Translations under genes and position numbers: made by a program
The notes under the pieces: generated by a model
What the model was told of the DNA's origin: nothing
What the model saw: only the letters and a program-made list of their open reading frames with translations
Database searches by the model: none
DNA from: Rhizobiaceae bacterium
Lineage (GTDB): Bacteria; Pseudomonadota; Alphaproteobacteria; Rhizobiales; Rhizobiaceae
Assembly (NCBI GenBank): GCA_017644005.1
Contig: JAEPMJ010000002.1
Location: 186,001-250,000 of the forward strand
Length of the DNA: 64,000 nt
Direction: 5' to 3'
Shown: piece after piece, positions 8,902-17,864 of the stretch
How positions within the stretch are numbered: position 1 is the stretch's first letter
Layout: each line of letters begins with the position of its first letter

Positions 8902-9429
8902 GTGAGCAGACAAAATGCCAATCGCAGAATGGGTATTGCGGGGCTTGCGGTTGCATTGCCGCTTGCGCTCGGCACCGCGATACCGGCTGTCTCCCAGACA
9001 TTGGTGCCAAGCAGCAGACCCGCAACATCGAGCGCGGAAGAAATTGCCCGCTTTTGCGGCAACATTGCCGATGCTGCGCGCGACCGCCGCTACCAGCTTC
9101 AGAAGATGGAACTGGAGAAGCTCCAGGCCGACATCGACGAACGTATTCAGAAGCTCGAAGCGAAACGCGCAGAATACGAAACCTGGCTGACCCGCCGTAA
9201 CCGGTTCATGGAACAGGCCCAGGAGGCCGTCGTCGGCATCTATGCCAACATGCGGCCCGATGCAGCGGCAAGTCAGCTAGGCGAATTGCGCGCCGAGACC
9301 GCCGCGGCGATTCTCATGAGCCTCGATACCCGCAAGGCGAGCGTTATCCTCAACGAGATGCAAGTCGAAACCGCAGCGTCCCTGACGGGCATCATGGTCA
9401 ATGCGGCACGCAGGAAGGATCCGAGTTGA
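8902..9429 (+). CDS. motE: MotE family periplasmic chaperone/flagellar motor protein
   Basis: MotE is described in Sinorhizobium as a periplasmic chaperone for MotC. The 175-residue product has an N-terminal signal/anchor (to about residue 32), a coiled coil rich in Glu, Lys and Gln (about 55-100), and a MgtE-N-like helical end with YANMRPDAAASQLGEL. The GTG at 8902 has GGAGGA at 8891-8896, which decides it over upstream codons inside flgI. It lies between flgI and flgH, the known place of motE in rhizobia. Confidence 0.85.
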   Translation: MSRQNANRRMGIAGLAVALPLALGTAIPAVSQTLVPSSRPATSSAEEIARFCGNIADAARDRRYQLQKMELEKLQADIDERIQKLEAKRAEYETWLTRRNRFMEQAQEAVVGIYANMRPDAAASQLGELRAETAAAILMSLDTRKASVILNEMQVETAASLTGIMVNAARRKDPS

Positions 9430-10115
9430 TGCGTAGTTTCGTCGTTGTCGTTCTCGCGCTGATGCTTGGAGCATGCTCCGCCATGGATGAAATCGGGGTT
9501 CCGCCAAGACTGTCTCCAGTCGCAGTGGGGGTCGGCGCGGCAGCAATGTCCGCTTCCGAATACCCCGACGCGCCAGCCGAACCTGTGCGCCGCTTCTCGC
9601 TCTGGAACGACCGCCAGAGCCGCCTGTTCACCGACCGCCGCGCCCTGTCCGTCGGCGACATTCTCACGGTATCGATTGAGATTAACGACCGCGCGCAGTT
9701 CAAGAACGAATCCGACCGCAAGCGCACCATTTCGCGCACCCTCGGCCTCAGCGCGTCAGCGACTGCCGGGTCGCTCTCGGCGGATGGCGGGATCACGTCG
9801 GGTACCTCAACCGATGGATCCGGCGCGACGACACGTTCCGAGAGCATCAACCTGTCGGTTGCCGCCGTCGTGACGGATGTGCTGCCGAATGGAAATCTGC
9901 TGATCAGCGGCTCTCAGGAGGTCCGCGTCAACGCCGAACTTCGTATCCTCACCATCGCCGGTATCGTGAGACCCTCCGATATCGGCGCCAACAACACAAT
10001 CGACTATGAGCGCATCGCGGAGGCGCGGATTTCATATGGCGGCCGCGGCCGGCTGACCGAGGTTCAGCAGCCGCCTTATGGCCAGCAGATTCTCGACAAC
10101 GTGCTTCCATTCTGA
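9429..10115 (+). CDS. flgH: Flagellar L-ring lipoprotein FlgH
   Basis: FlgH forms the outer-membrane ring. The 228-residue product has a lipoprotein signal with lipobox LGAC (Cys at about residue 16) and the FlgH core: SLWNDRQSRLFTDRRALSVGD, then GNLLISGSQEVRVN and IRPSDIGANNTI-like text near the C-terminus. The ATG at 9429 overlaps the motE TGA; a TTG one codon upstream is possible but not needed. Confidence 0.96.
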   Translation: MRSFVVVVLALMLGACSAMDEIGVPPRLSPVAVGVGAAAMSASEYPDAPAEPVRRFSLWNDRQSRLFTDRRALSVGDILTVSIEINDRAQFKNESDRKRTISRTLGLSASATAGSLSADGGITSGTSTDGSGATTRSESINLSVAAVVTDVLPNGNLLISGSQEVRVNAELRILTIAGIVRPSDIGANNTIDYERIAEARISYGGRGRLTEVQQPPYGQQILDNVLPF

Positions 10116-10132
10116 CGGGTTGAAAGCAGGCA

Positions 10133-10630
10133 ATGGCAAAAGCCGATGCGGAAAATGCCCCGAAGAAGGGGCCATCGATCTTCATCCAGCTGGCACTTTT
10201 GCTGCTGCTCACGGGCGCGGCGGCGGGAACCGGCTGGCTTACTGGCTCTTTGATGACGGGCGAGAAGCCAACCGTCGGCACCGGTTCGCAGATCGGCGCT
10301 GAAAACAGCTATGACGACCTCCCCGGTTCGGACGATGTCGCCGAGGCGCTCCATGTCTTCAGGCTGGAGCCGATCAGCACCAATCTGGCCGACCCGATCG
10401 ACATCTGGGCCCGCATGGAACTGGCTCTCGTCTTCAATGAAATTCCCGACCCGATGGTAGCCGAAGCGATTCATCAGGACTTCGTCGCCTATCTGCGCAC
10501 CGTCAAGGCGCGCCAGATCCAGGGGGCAAGTGGCTTCCAGCACTTGAGGACTGACCTCGAGGAACGCGCCCGCATCCGCAGCAACGGGCGCGTCGACAAG
10601 GTACTGGTCAGGACACTGCTGTTCGAATGA
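10133..10630 (+). CDS. fliL: Flagellar basal-body-associated protein FliL
   Basis: FliL is an inner-membrane protein linked to stator function. The 165-residue product has one membrane segment (about residues 15-40) and a periplasmic domain containing FRLEPISTNLADP and a C-terminal SNGRVDKVLVRTLLFE segment. It overlaps fliP by 4 nt. A second, diverged protein with the same topology is encoded at 30913. Confidence 0.9.
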   Translation: MAKADAENAPKKGPSIFIQLALLLLLTGAAAGTGWLTGSLMTGEKPTVGTGSQIGAENSYDDLPGSDDVAEALHVFRLEPISTNLADPIDIWARMELALVFNEIPDPMVAEAIHQDFVAYLRTVKARQIQGASGFQHLRTDLEERARIRSNGRVDKVLVRTLLFE

Positions 10631-11361
10631 GACGTCTGGCGACTGCCTTCCTGCTTCTTCCGCTCCTTGTCGCCCCGGCATTGGCGCAGCAGATCGATCT
10701 CGGACAGTTGGCACAGGCAGATGGTTCGACCATCGGCACGATCATTCAGCTATTTGGCTTGATCACCATTCTGTCAGTTGCACCCGGCATCCTCATCATG
10801 GTGACCAGCTTCACCCGTTTTGTCATTGCCTTCTCGATCCTGCGCGCGGGCATCGGCTTGCCGACGACCCCGGCGAATCTCATTCTGATCAGCCTGGCAC
10901 TGTTCATGACCTTCTATGTCATGGCGCCAACATTCGATCGGGCATGGAATGACGGCATCCAGCCGCTGATGAACAACGAGATCGAAGAGGATGAAGCGCT
11001 GCGCCGCATCTCCGATCCGTTCCGCGACTTCATGGCGGCCAATGTCCGCGAAAAGGACTATGCACTCTTTGTGGATCTCGCGCGTGAGCGCGAAAGCGCG
11101 GTGGTTGACGGCGCGCAGACCGATCTGCGGGTTCTCGTTCCGGCCTTCATGATTTCCGAAATACGCCGGGGCTTCGAGATCGGCTTTCTTATCGTGCTGC
11201 CCTTCCTGGTCATCGACTTGATCGTTGCAACGATCACCATGTCGATGGGCATGATGATGCTCCCTCCGACTGTGGTCTCGCTTCCGTTCAAGATACTATT
11301 TTTCGTTCTGATCGACGGGTGGAATCTCCTCGTGGGCAGCCTCGTCAGATCCTTCGTTTGA
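10627..11361 (+). CDS. fliP: Flagellar type III export gate protein FliP
   Basis: FliP forms the export gate with FliQ and FliR. The 244-residue product has a cleavable signal peptide (to about residue 21), as FliP does. It has four hydrophobic segments and the family blocks TSFTRFVIAFSILRAGIGLPTTP and FMISEIRRGFEIGFLI. It is the last gene of the flgB operon; a hairpin follows 36 bp after the stop. Confidence 0.97.
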   Translation: MRRLATAFLLLPLLVAPALAQQIDLGQLAQADGSTIGTIIQLFGLITILSVAPGILIMVTSFTRFVIAFSILRAGIGLPTTPANLILISLALFMTFYVMAPTFDRAWNDGIQPLMNNEIEEDEALRRISDPFRDFMAANVREKDYALFVDLARERESAVVDGAQTDLRVLVPAFMISEIRRGFEIGFLIVLPFLVIDLIVATITMSMGMMMLPPTVVSLPFKILFFVLIDGWNLLVGSLVRSFV

Positions 11362-11396
11362 CTATCTTACGTTTCGTAACTGAAGCGATTTTCGCA

Positions 11397-11419
11397 TTTT
11401 CAACACTCTGCGTTGAAAA
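11397..11419 (+). terminator. Hairpin after fliP, possible terminator or operator
   Basis: TTTTCAAC (11397-11404) and GTTGAAAA (11412-11419) form a perfect 8-bp stem with a 7-nt loop, followed by a T-rich stretch. It may end the flgB-fliP transcript. Being AT-rich and symmetric in the flagellin upstream region, it could equally be a protein-binding palindrome. Confidence 0.45.
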
Positions 11420-11560
11420 TTATCAGTTTGGTAGGAATTGCGGCCCATATTCGCCCCAGCATGGCGGGTGACCCATCGGTGGTCATGGGCATGATGCCAC
11501 TCCGTCAAACCGGTCAGCCCGGTATGTCCCAAGAATAGCTACCTATGAGGGGCAGGTCCC

Positions 11561-12853
11561 ATGTCCAGTATCATGACAAACTCCGCCGCAATGACGGCGC
11601 TCCAGACCCTGAAGGCAACCAACAAGCAGTTGGACGTCACCCAGGGCCGTATCTCCACCGGCTATCGTGTCGCTGAAGCGTCCGACAACGCCGCCTACTG
11701 GTCGATCGCTACCACGATGCGTTCCGACAACAAGGCGCTATCGACCGTTCAGGACTCGCTCGGCCTCGGCGCCGCGACCGTCGACGTTGCCTACACCGCG
11801 ATGGATTCCGCAAAGGACTACATCGACGAAATCAAGACCAAGCTCGTTGCTGCAACAGCTCCTGGCGTCGACAAATCCAAGATCCAGGCTGAAATCACCG
11901 AGCTTCAGAGCCAGTTGACCAGCCTTGCGACCTCTGCCTCCTTCTCGGGCTCCAACTGGCTGTCGGTCGACTCTTCCGCTTCCGGCTACTCCGCAACGCA
12001 GTCGATCGTCGGCTCCTTTACCCGTAATGCAGACAACAGCGTTACCTTGGGCAAGATCGACATCGCGCTCGGCAATATCTCGCTGTTTGACTCCAGCGCT
12101 ACTGGCGCCGGCCTGCTCGATCAGGGTGTTGCACTCGCGGAAGACGGCAACGTGCAAGATGTCGCGCAGGACGCCGGTGACGGCGCCGGTACCGAGGCTG
12201 TCGTGGCCGTGTTTGCAGACGCAAGCGCCGGCGTGACGCTGAGCGGCAACAACGAGATCAGCTTTGACCTCATCCGCAACGGCGTGACCACCTCGATCAC
12301 GATCAACAAAGCGACCGTAGATACGGCTTTGAGCTCCACCGACGGTGTGATTTCGAATGCTGCCAACATGGCGCTCGTTCTTGATCAGGCTCTCACCGAT
12401 GCCGGCATCGACACCACCAACGACGTGACGGTCGCCGCCAACGGTAACGCCGTGGAAATCACGCATGCCACGGACGCCGTGACCGACACGCTGCAGATTT
12501 CGAACGCGGCATCGTCCAACAACGGCAACGACTTCAGCCTCGCCACGATCGACATCTCGTCGGCTTCAGCCACCGAGATCGAGACCTTCATCGAAGGCGT
12601 CAACAACATGCTGGAATCGGTCACCTCGGCCGCTTCGAGCCTTGGTGCCGTCAAGAGCCGCATCGACATGCAGAGCGACTTCGTGTCGAACCTCATGGAC
12701 GCGGTGGACCGTGGCGTCAGCCAGCTGGTCGATGCCGACATGGAAGAGGAATCGACCCGTCTTCAGGCGCTTCAGGTGCAACAGCAGCTTGGCATCCAGG
12801 CGCTGTCGATCGCCAACGGCAACTCGCAGTCGATCCTGTCGCTCTTCCGCTAA
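11561..12853 (+). CDS. fla: Flagellin
   Basis: This is the filament subunit. The 430-residue product has the conserved flagellin N-terminal domain (residues 1-140: TNSAAMTALQTLKATNKQL, STGYRVAEASDNAAYWSIA). The C-terminal domain (about 345-430: EEESTRLQALQVQQQLGIQA, NSQSILSLFR) is also conserved. Between them lies an Asp/Ala/Thr-rich variable region. The ATG at 11561 has GAGGGGCAGG upstream. It is the only flagellin in the window and forms its own unit, with a strong terminator downstream. FlaF and FlbT at 24572-25347 presumably control its synthesis post-transcriptionally. Confidence 0.97.
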   Translation: MSSIMTNSAAMTALQTLKATNKQLDVTQGRISTGYRVAEASDNAAYWSIATTMRSDNKALSTVQDSLGLGAATVDVAYTAMDSAKDYIDEIKTKLVAATAPGVDKSKIQAEITELQSQLTSLATSASFSGSNWLSVDSSASGYSATQSIVGSFTRNADNSVTLGKIDIALGNISLFDSSATGAGLLDQGVALAEDGNVQDVAQDAGDGAGTEAVVAVFADASAGVTLSGNNEISFDLIRNGVTTSITINKATVDTALSSTDGVISNAANMALVLDQALTDAGIDTTNDVTVAANGNAVEITHATDAVTDTLQISNAASSNNGNDFSLATIDISSASATEIETFIEGVNNMLESVTSAASSLGAVKSRIDMQSDFVSNLMDAVDRGVSQLVDADMEEESTRLQALQVQQQLGIQALSIANGNSQSILSLFR

Positions 12854-12884
12854 TCCGCTCAGCGGTAACGGACAAGACATACGG

Positions 12885-12908
12885 AAGGCCGTCCTTCGGG
12901 GCGGCCTT
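12885..12908 (+). terminator. Rho-independent terminator of the flagellin gene
   Basis: A 10-bp stem (AAGGCCGTCC at 12885-12894 with GGGCGGCCTT at 12899-12908, one G-T pair) closes a TTCG tetraloop, 32 bp after the flagellin stop. The sequence after it (CTTACATTTT) is moderately T-rich. Confidence 0.85.
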
Positions 12909-12917
12909 CTTACATTT

Positions 12918-12939
12918 TCGCACAAGCTTCGGCGGCTAG
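12918..12939 (+). promoter_or_regulatory. Flagellar promoter box for the fliF operon
   Basis: TCGCACAAGCTTCG, then CTAG at 12936-12939 (CAAG-N9-CTAG), 33 bp before the fliF GTG. The first 14 bases are identical to the box before flhA at 26593. It directly follows the flagellin terminator, as expected for a new transcription unit. Confidence 0.6.
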
Positions 12940-12971
12940 GTTGATGGCTCGATAATTATCGGAGCCAGCCG

Positions 12972-14621
12972 GTGCCTGAGCAAATTCAGCGAATCTTCGA
13001 CAATCTTCGTAGCTTCGGGCCCCAACGGCTCGCAATGATGGGCGGGGTGGCGGCACTCGTCATCGCCATCATCGCCATCGCATCGATTTATCTCAATCGT
13101 CCGGCATACGAGACACTCTACGTCGGCCTCGAACGCTCCGACGTGAACCAGATCGGCCTGGTGCTTGGCGAGGCTGGAATCGATTTCGATGTCGCTTCCG
13201 ACGGCACCACGCTACTGGTTACCGCTGGAAAGACCTCGCAGGCCAGAATGCTGCTTGCGGAGAAGGGCCTGCCGACCAGCACCAATGCCGGCTACGAACT
13301 GTTCGACAATGTCGGCTCGCTGGGCCTCACGACATTCATGCAGCAGATCACCCGCATTCGCGCACTCGAAGGTGAGATTGCACGAACCATTCAGTCGATC
13401 GCGGGCATTCGCGCTGCACGCGTCCACGTCGTTCTGCCGGAGCGCGGCAGCTTCCGTCGCGAAGAACAGAAGCCCACTGCTTCGGTCGTCATTCGTGCTT
13501 CGAGCATAGACGGCCAGCGCGCCGCATCCGCAATACGTCATCTGGTCGCCGCGGCAGTGCCCGGCTTGAATATGGACAGTGTCACGGTCCTCGATTCGAA
13601 TGGCACGCTGCTGGCCTCCGGCGACGATCCGAGCAACAGCTCGATGGCCAGATCCATGACGGTCGAACAATCGGTGGCATCGAACATCGAAGCCAACATT
13701 CGCCGTGCACTCGCTCCCTACCTCGGACCGGAAAACTTCCGGGCCAGCGTGCGCGCCGACGTCAATACGGATTCCCGACAGATCGAGGAGACCATCTTTG
13801 ACCCTAATTCGCGCGTTGAGCGCTCCGTCCAGGTCGTTCGTTCCAACGACTCGGCAAACCAGCGTTCCGCGGCAAATCCGACAACTGTAGAGCAGAACCT
13901 GCCGACTGCGTCGGTCGAAGGCAGCGGCGGAGCGCCCGAATCGTCGGAGCAAAGCGAGCGCCGCGAGGAAATCACCAATTACGAACTGAACTCCAAGCGT
14001 ATTGCCACTGTGTCCAACGGGTATTCCGTCTCCAAACTGTCGATCGCGGTGGTTGTGAACCAGGCGAGGCTGCGTGCGATCCTTGGTGATGCCGCCACCG
14101 AGACGCAGGTGAATGAACGTGTCGCTGAGATCCAGAAGCTTGTCGTATCGGCATCCGGCTTCGACCAGGCACGCGGCGACATGCTGGAGGTTTCCGCCGT
14201 GGAATTCATGGCTGAGGAGGCAGGCTTCGATGTGCCGGGCGGAAACATCATCGACCAGTTGACACGTCAAAGCGGCACGATGATCAACGCCGCCGCCTTC
14301 GTTTTGGTTGTGTTTCTGGTTGTCTGGTTCGGCATTCGCCCGATGACAGCAGCCATCGCCGGCAACAGCGGTCCAAGTTTCGATGAAGTGCAGCGCAGCT
14401 TGCCCAACAACACCAAGGATCAGCCGGCAGCGCTCGCCGATGGCTCAAACGGGGGCGGAATGCCTGACGGCGGCCAGGTCAGCTCCTCCGAAGACACACC
14501 CGACGATATTCGCCGCAAGATCAAGCCGGCGCCGCAGGAACGACTCGCCCGCATGGTCGACCTGTCCGAGGAGCGCACGGCGCAGATTCTACGCAAATGG
14601 GCAGCACAGGAGGCTAGCTGA
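12972..14621 (+). CDS. fliF: Flagellar MS-ring protein FliF
   Basis: FliF forms the inner-membrane MS ring. The 549-residue product has membrane segments near residues 20-42 and 435-455, the ring-building domain YETLYVGLERSDVNQIGLVLGEAGI, and RARVHVVLPERGSFRREEQKPTASV-type text. The cytoplasmic C-terminus that binds FliG ends LSEERTAQILRKWA. The GTG at 12972 has GGAG at 12961-12964. It opens the fliF-fliH-motB-motC-fliK unit. Confidence 0.97.
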   Translation: MPEQIQRIFDNLRSFGPQRLAMMGGVAALVIAIIAIASIYLNRPAYETLYVGLERSDVNQIGLVLGEAGIDFDVASDGTTLLVTAGKTSQARMLLAEKGLPTSTNAGYELFDNVGSLGLTTFMQQITRIRALEGEIARTIQSIAGIRAARVHVVLPERGSFRREEQKPTASVVIRASSIDGQRAASAIRHLVAAAVPGLNMDSVTVLDSNGTLLASGDDPSNSSMARSMTVEQSVASNIEANIRRALAPYLGPENFRASVRADVNTDSRQIEETIFDPNSRVERSVQVVRSNDSANQRSAANPTTVEQNLPTASVEGSGGAPESSEQSERREEITNYELNSKRIATVSNGYSVSKLSIAVVVNQARLRAILGDAATETQVNERVAEIQKLVVSASGFDQARGDMLEVSAVEFMAEEAGFDVPGGNIIDQLTRQSGTMINAAAFVLVVFLVVWFGIRPMTAAIAGNSGPSFDEVQRSLPNNTKDQPAALADGSNGGGMPDGGQVSSSEDTPDDIRRKIKPAPQERLARMVDLSEERTAQILRKWAAQEAS

Positions 14622-15244
14622 TGGCTGCTCCCGCCCTCGCGGACGTGTTGAAGGATTTCGGCAGCGCGGTGCTGTTTGAAAAAAGCGTCCACACTGCCGA
14701 ACCGGCGCCGCCGCAAGCTCCAGTCGCCGTTCCGGCGCAGCCGGAGAGCCTCATCGACGAAGCGGTGCAGCGGGCGCTGGCTGAGGCCAGAGCTGGGTTC
14801 GAGGCCGAGCATGAAGCAAAAATCGAAGCGCTGCAGGAAGCGCACAGGCACGAAATCGAGCGTCTCGAGACCGAGATCGGTGAAAAATCAGGCGACTTGA
14901 TCGTCGCGCGATTCGAACAGATGGAGCAGCGGCTGGTCGAACTGACCTCGTCAGCTGTCGCACGTATTCTGGGCGCTGCCCTCACCGAAGACATTCAGGA
15001 AAAGGCGCTCCAAACCCTCTCGGCTGAAATCGCCAATGCGGTTCGCGATCGGGAATCGGTTCGCGTCCGCGTTCACGGACCGCTTTCGTTATTTGAGTCC
15101 CTGCAGGCCAGGCTCGGCGGGAACGCCGACCGGGTGGAATACACCGAAACCGGCGACATCGACCTAACCGTGGCGATCGACGACGCATTGTTCGAAACAC
15201 GCTTGTCAGACTGGTCGGCAGCACTGGCGGAGATAATGGCATGA
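14621..15244 (+). CDS. fliH: FliH-like flagellar assembly protein
   Basis: This 207-residue protein has an N-terminal proline-rich tail, a long charged coiled coil (about residues 45-105), and an alpha/beta C-terminal domain. The order resembles FliH/SctL and the V-ATPase E stalk. FliH would bind and restrain the FliI ATPase. Sequence similarity is weak, so the call rests on architecture and position between fliF and motB. It overlaps both neighbours (fliF by one base, motB by four). Confidence 0.6.
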   Translation: MAAPALADVLKDFGSAVLFEKSVHTAEPAPPQAPVAVPAQPESLIDEAVQRALAEARAGFEAEHEAKIEALQEAHRHEIERLETEIGEKSGDLIVARFEQMEQRLVELTSSAVARILGAALTEDIQEKALQTLSAEIANAVRDRESVRVRVHGPLSLFESLQARLGGNADRVEYTETGDIDLTVAIDDALFETRLSDWSAALAEIMA

Positions 15245-16611
15245 AGGCCGACGCCGAAGGCACACAGGAAATCATCATTGTCCGCCGCGGCAACATGGAT
15301 GACGATGACGGCCATCACGGCGGCGTGTGGAAAATCGCCTTCGCCGACTTCATGACGGCAATGATGTGCTTCTTCCTCGTTATGTGGCTGATCAATGCTG
15401 CTAACGAGCAGACCCGGGCGGCACTTGCGAGTTATTTCAACCCGGTCAAGCTCGTCGACCGCAACACCGCCCGCAAGGGCATCGGCGACCTCGACAAGGG
15501 CCCCGAATCCTCAAGTGTCACGGGGGATGAAACCCGTACACCTGCCGCCGAAACCGCAGTCGGAACGCGCATGACGTCGCCCAAGACCGCCGAAGAGAAC
15601 ATACCGACTGAAATTCCTAATGTCAGCCAGCACACCGAGGACGAACTATTCGCCGATCCTTACGCTGTACTGTCCGAGATTGCCGGTGAAAGCGAAGCTT
15701 TGCAGAACGTGTCCGCAAGAGGCGACGGCGGCGCCCAGGACGCTGGTCCGTCCAACGGCGCACAAGGAGGCGAATCCTACCGCGATCCGTTTGCGCCCGA
15801 TTTCTGGACCAGTCAGATCGAGGTACCGGAAGCCGGGGAAGAAAGCGCCAAGCCATCGTTGCCCGAAGGTCCCATCGCCGCCGATCTCCTGCAACCGCCG
15901 CCCGACAACGCCGCGATCGACGATGATCCATTTGCACCCAGTTACGACGTTGCAGGCGAAACCGATACGACCCTCGAGGAGGTCGTGGCCGAAATCACCG
16001 ACAGCAACAGGCTGCCCGGCCTTTTGCCTGAGGAGCCGAAGACAAAGCCCGAGGAGCCTGGACAGGTGCCGCCCGGCTACGCCGACGAAGTCGAACGGCT
16101 TCGCGCTGAATTGGCGGCAGAAGCGGAAAGACAGAAGGAAGCCGAAGCCGACTATCGCGAAATCCTCGCTGAGGAAATCCGCGCGGATATTGCCCAGTCG
16201 CTCGGCGGCATTTCCCAGGACGGCATTTCGGTGACCCCTACCGACACCGGAGTTCTGATTTCCGTCGCTGACAATTTTCAGGATGGTATGTTCGAAATCG
16301 GCTCCGCCATTCCGCGCCGCAATCTGGTTCTGGCAATGTCTGGAATCGGCCAAACGCTGCGGTCTCGGCAAGGGCACGTGGTGATAAACGGGCATACGGA
16401 CGGACGCCCGTTTGCCGGTGACGGCTACGACAACTGGCGACTTTCCACCGCCCGCGCGCACGCCACCTACTACATGCTGGTTCGCGGCGGCCTCAATGAA
16501 CAGCGTATCACGGGCGTTGCCGGCTATGCTGACCGCCGGTTGAAGGTACCCGAGGATCCGTTCGCTAGCGTAAATCGCCGCATCGAAATCCTGCTCGAGA
16601 CAAAGGGATGA
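15241..16611 (+). CDS. motB: Flagellar motor stator protein MotB (long form)
   Basis: MotB anchors the stator to peptidoglycan. The 456-residue product has one membrane segment (about residues 32-52) including the proton-binding Asp context AFADFMTAMMCFFLVMWL. A very long acidic, proline-rich linker (about 90-310) follows. The OmpA-like peptidoglycan-binding domain comes last, with INGHTDGRPF and NWRLSTARAHATYYMLVRGG. The linker makes it about 150 residues longer than enteric MotB, as in rhizobia. It overlaps fliH and motC by 4 nt each. Confidence 0.96.
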   Translation: MKADAEGTQEIIIVRRGNMDDDDGHHGGVWKIAFADFMTAMMCFFLVMWLINAANEQTRAALASYFNPVKLVDRNTARKGIGDLDKGPESSSVTGDETRTPAAETAVGTRMTSPKTAEENIPTEIPNVSQHTEDELFADPYAVLSEIAGESEALQNVSARGDGGAQDAGPSNGAQGGESYRDPFAPDFWTSQIEVPEAGEESAKPSLPEGPIAADLLQPPPDNAAIDDDPFAPSYDVAGETDTTLEEVVAEITDSNRLPGLLPEEPKTKPEEPGQVPPGYADEVERLRAELAAEAERQKEAEADYREILAEEIRADIAQSLGGISQDGISVTPTDTGVLISVADNFQDGMFEIGSAIPRRNLVLAMSGIGQTLRSRQGHVVINGHTDGRPFAGDGYDNWRLSTARAHATYYMLVRGGLNEQRITGVAGYADRRLKVPEDPFASVNRRIEILLETKG

Positions 16612-17864
16612 TTGGGGCGTCGCGCCAGATTGCGGCGGCCGCCGCACTGACGATCATCGCATCGACGGCGCAGGCTGAGTTGGCACCGTTGGAACCCTAC
16701 CAGATGGTTCGCTCGCTGCAGCTGCTCCAGGACCGCATCGCCGATGGCGATCATGCGGCACTCCCCATGCAGCGCAAACTGATCGAACTGATCGATGGCC
16801 GCCTGCTTTCAACCCGGTTGTCGGACTATGAAGACAAACGCAATTTCCGGGCGCTGCTCGTCTATGCAATGAGCGGCGGCAATCCGCGGACGGTCGCCTC
16901 GATCATCACCAAGCTGCCGCTGGACGGCACCGACGCGCGCATCAGCACGGGCATCATCGAGTATCTACGCGGTCAGTTTGGCGCCGCCACAGAGGCGCTG
17001 AAGGGGGTTGACCCGCGCGACATCGAGACAGAAGTCGCGGCGTTCCTTGCGCTGGTCAAAGGGTCGGTCATGGCCAGCGACGACCCGGCGGCAAGTCTGA
17101 AATATCTGGACCTGGCGCGCGTAATAGGACCGGGTACCCTGGTCGAGGAGGCGGCACTCAGGCGCTCAATCGCCCTCGCCATTTCCCAGAACGACGCCGA
17201 CCGCTTCCTGCGCGCCTGCGAACAGTATGTCAGGCGCTTCCTCACATCGCCCTACGCAACGCAGTTTGCAGACTCCTTCGTGGACGGCGTCACCAGTCTG
17301 GGTAACACGATCCACCTTGAAAGCGTCGCGAGCATTATCGACGCGATGAACCACGAAAAAGGCAAAGTGATCTACCTGCGGCTTGCTCGCCGCGCGGCCA
17401 TCGACCAGATGACCGACCTCTTGCAGTTTGCCCGTTCCGGTCTGGAAGCCCTGGCCGCAAGGACTGGCGATGAAACCGACCCGCGCGCGCTCCTCTATTC
17501 AACCGTGGCCACGGTCACAACCGAAGATGTAGACGCCGTCAGGGTTCGCCTTGAGACCATCGACAGCCGCCGGCTTTCGGCCGGCGACCGCATGCTGCTC
17601 GACGCGGCCTTTCGGATTCTGGATGAGGTTTCAGTGCTTCCTGCAACGGGAAGACAACCGCAAACACCGGGCGTACAGCCTGCTGGGATGGACGCCGGGC
17701 AAGAGCTTATGCCGCTTGCCAGCGAGCCGGAAACCGCAACCGGACCGACCCCGGCTGAGGCGGCCGAACTTCCGCCCGAACAAGACGAGAGCGACGCATT
17801 CATCGCCGACATGCGCAGCAAGCTCCAATCAATCGACGACATGCTTCAAGGACCGAAGGAATGA
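16608..17864 (+). CDS. motC: Periplasmic motor protein MotC
   Basis: MotC is a rhizobial periplasmic protein that binds MotB and is needed for motor rotation. The 418-residue product has a signal peptide (to about residue 23, ending AQAE). A helical repeat-rich body begins LAPLEPYQMVRSLQLLQDRI, and a proline/glutamate-rich tail starts near residue 345. It overlaps motB and fliK by 4 nt each, so the three are coupled. Confidence 0.93.
   Translation: MIGASRQIAAAAALTIIASTAQAELAPLEPYQMVRSLQLLQDRIADGDHAALPMQRKLIELIDGRLLSTRLSDYEDKRNFRALLVYAMSGGNPRTVASIITKLPLDGTDARISTGIIEYLRGQFGAATEALKGVDPRDIETEVAAFLALVKGSVMASDDPAASLKYLDLARVIGPGTLVEEAALRRSIALAISQNDADRFLRACEQYVRRFLTSPYATQFADSFVDGVTSLGNTIHLESVASIIDAMNHEKGKVIYLRLARRAAIDQMTDLLQFARSGLEALAARTGDETDPRALLYSTVATVTTEDVDAVRVRLETIDSRRLSAGDRMLLDAAFRILDEVSVLPATGRQPQTPGVQPAGMDAGQELMPLASEPETATGPTPAEAAELPPEQDESDAFIADMRSKLQSIDDMLQGPKE

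Noticed and set aside
11530..11546. CAAG-N9-CTAT before the flagellin gene
   Set aside because: It lies only 15-18 bp from the ATG and would place the transcription start on or after the ribosome binding site, so it is not counted as a member of the box family.
13212..14270. Long leftward reading frame across fliF
   Set aside because: It is a GC-driven shadow of fliF with no recognisable domain or ribosome binding site.
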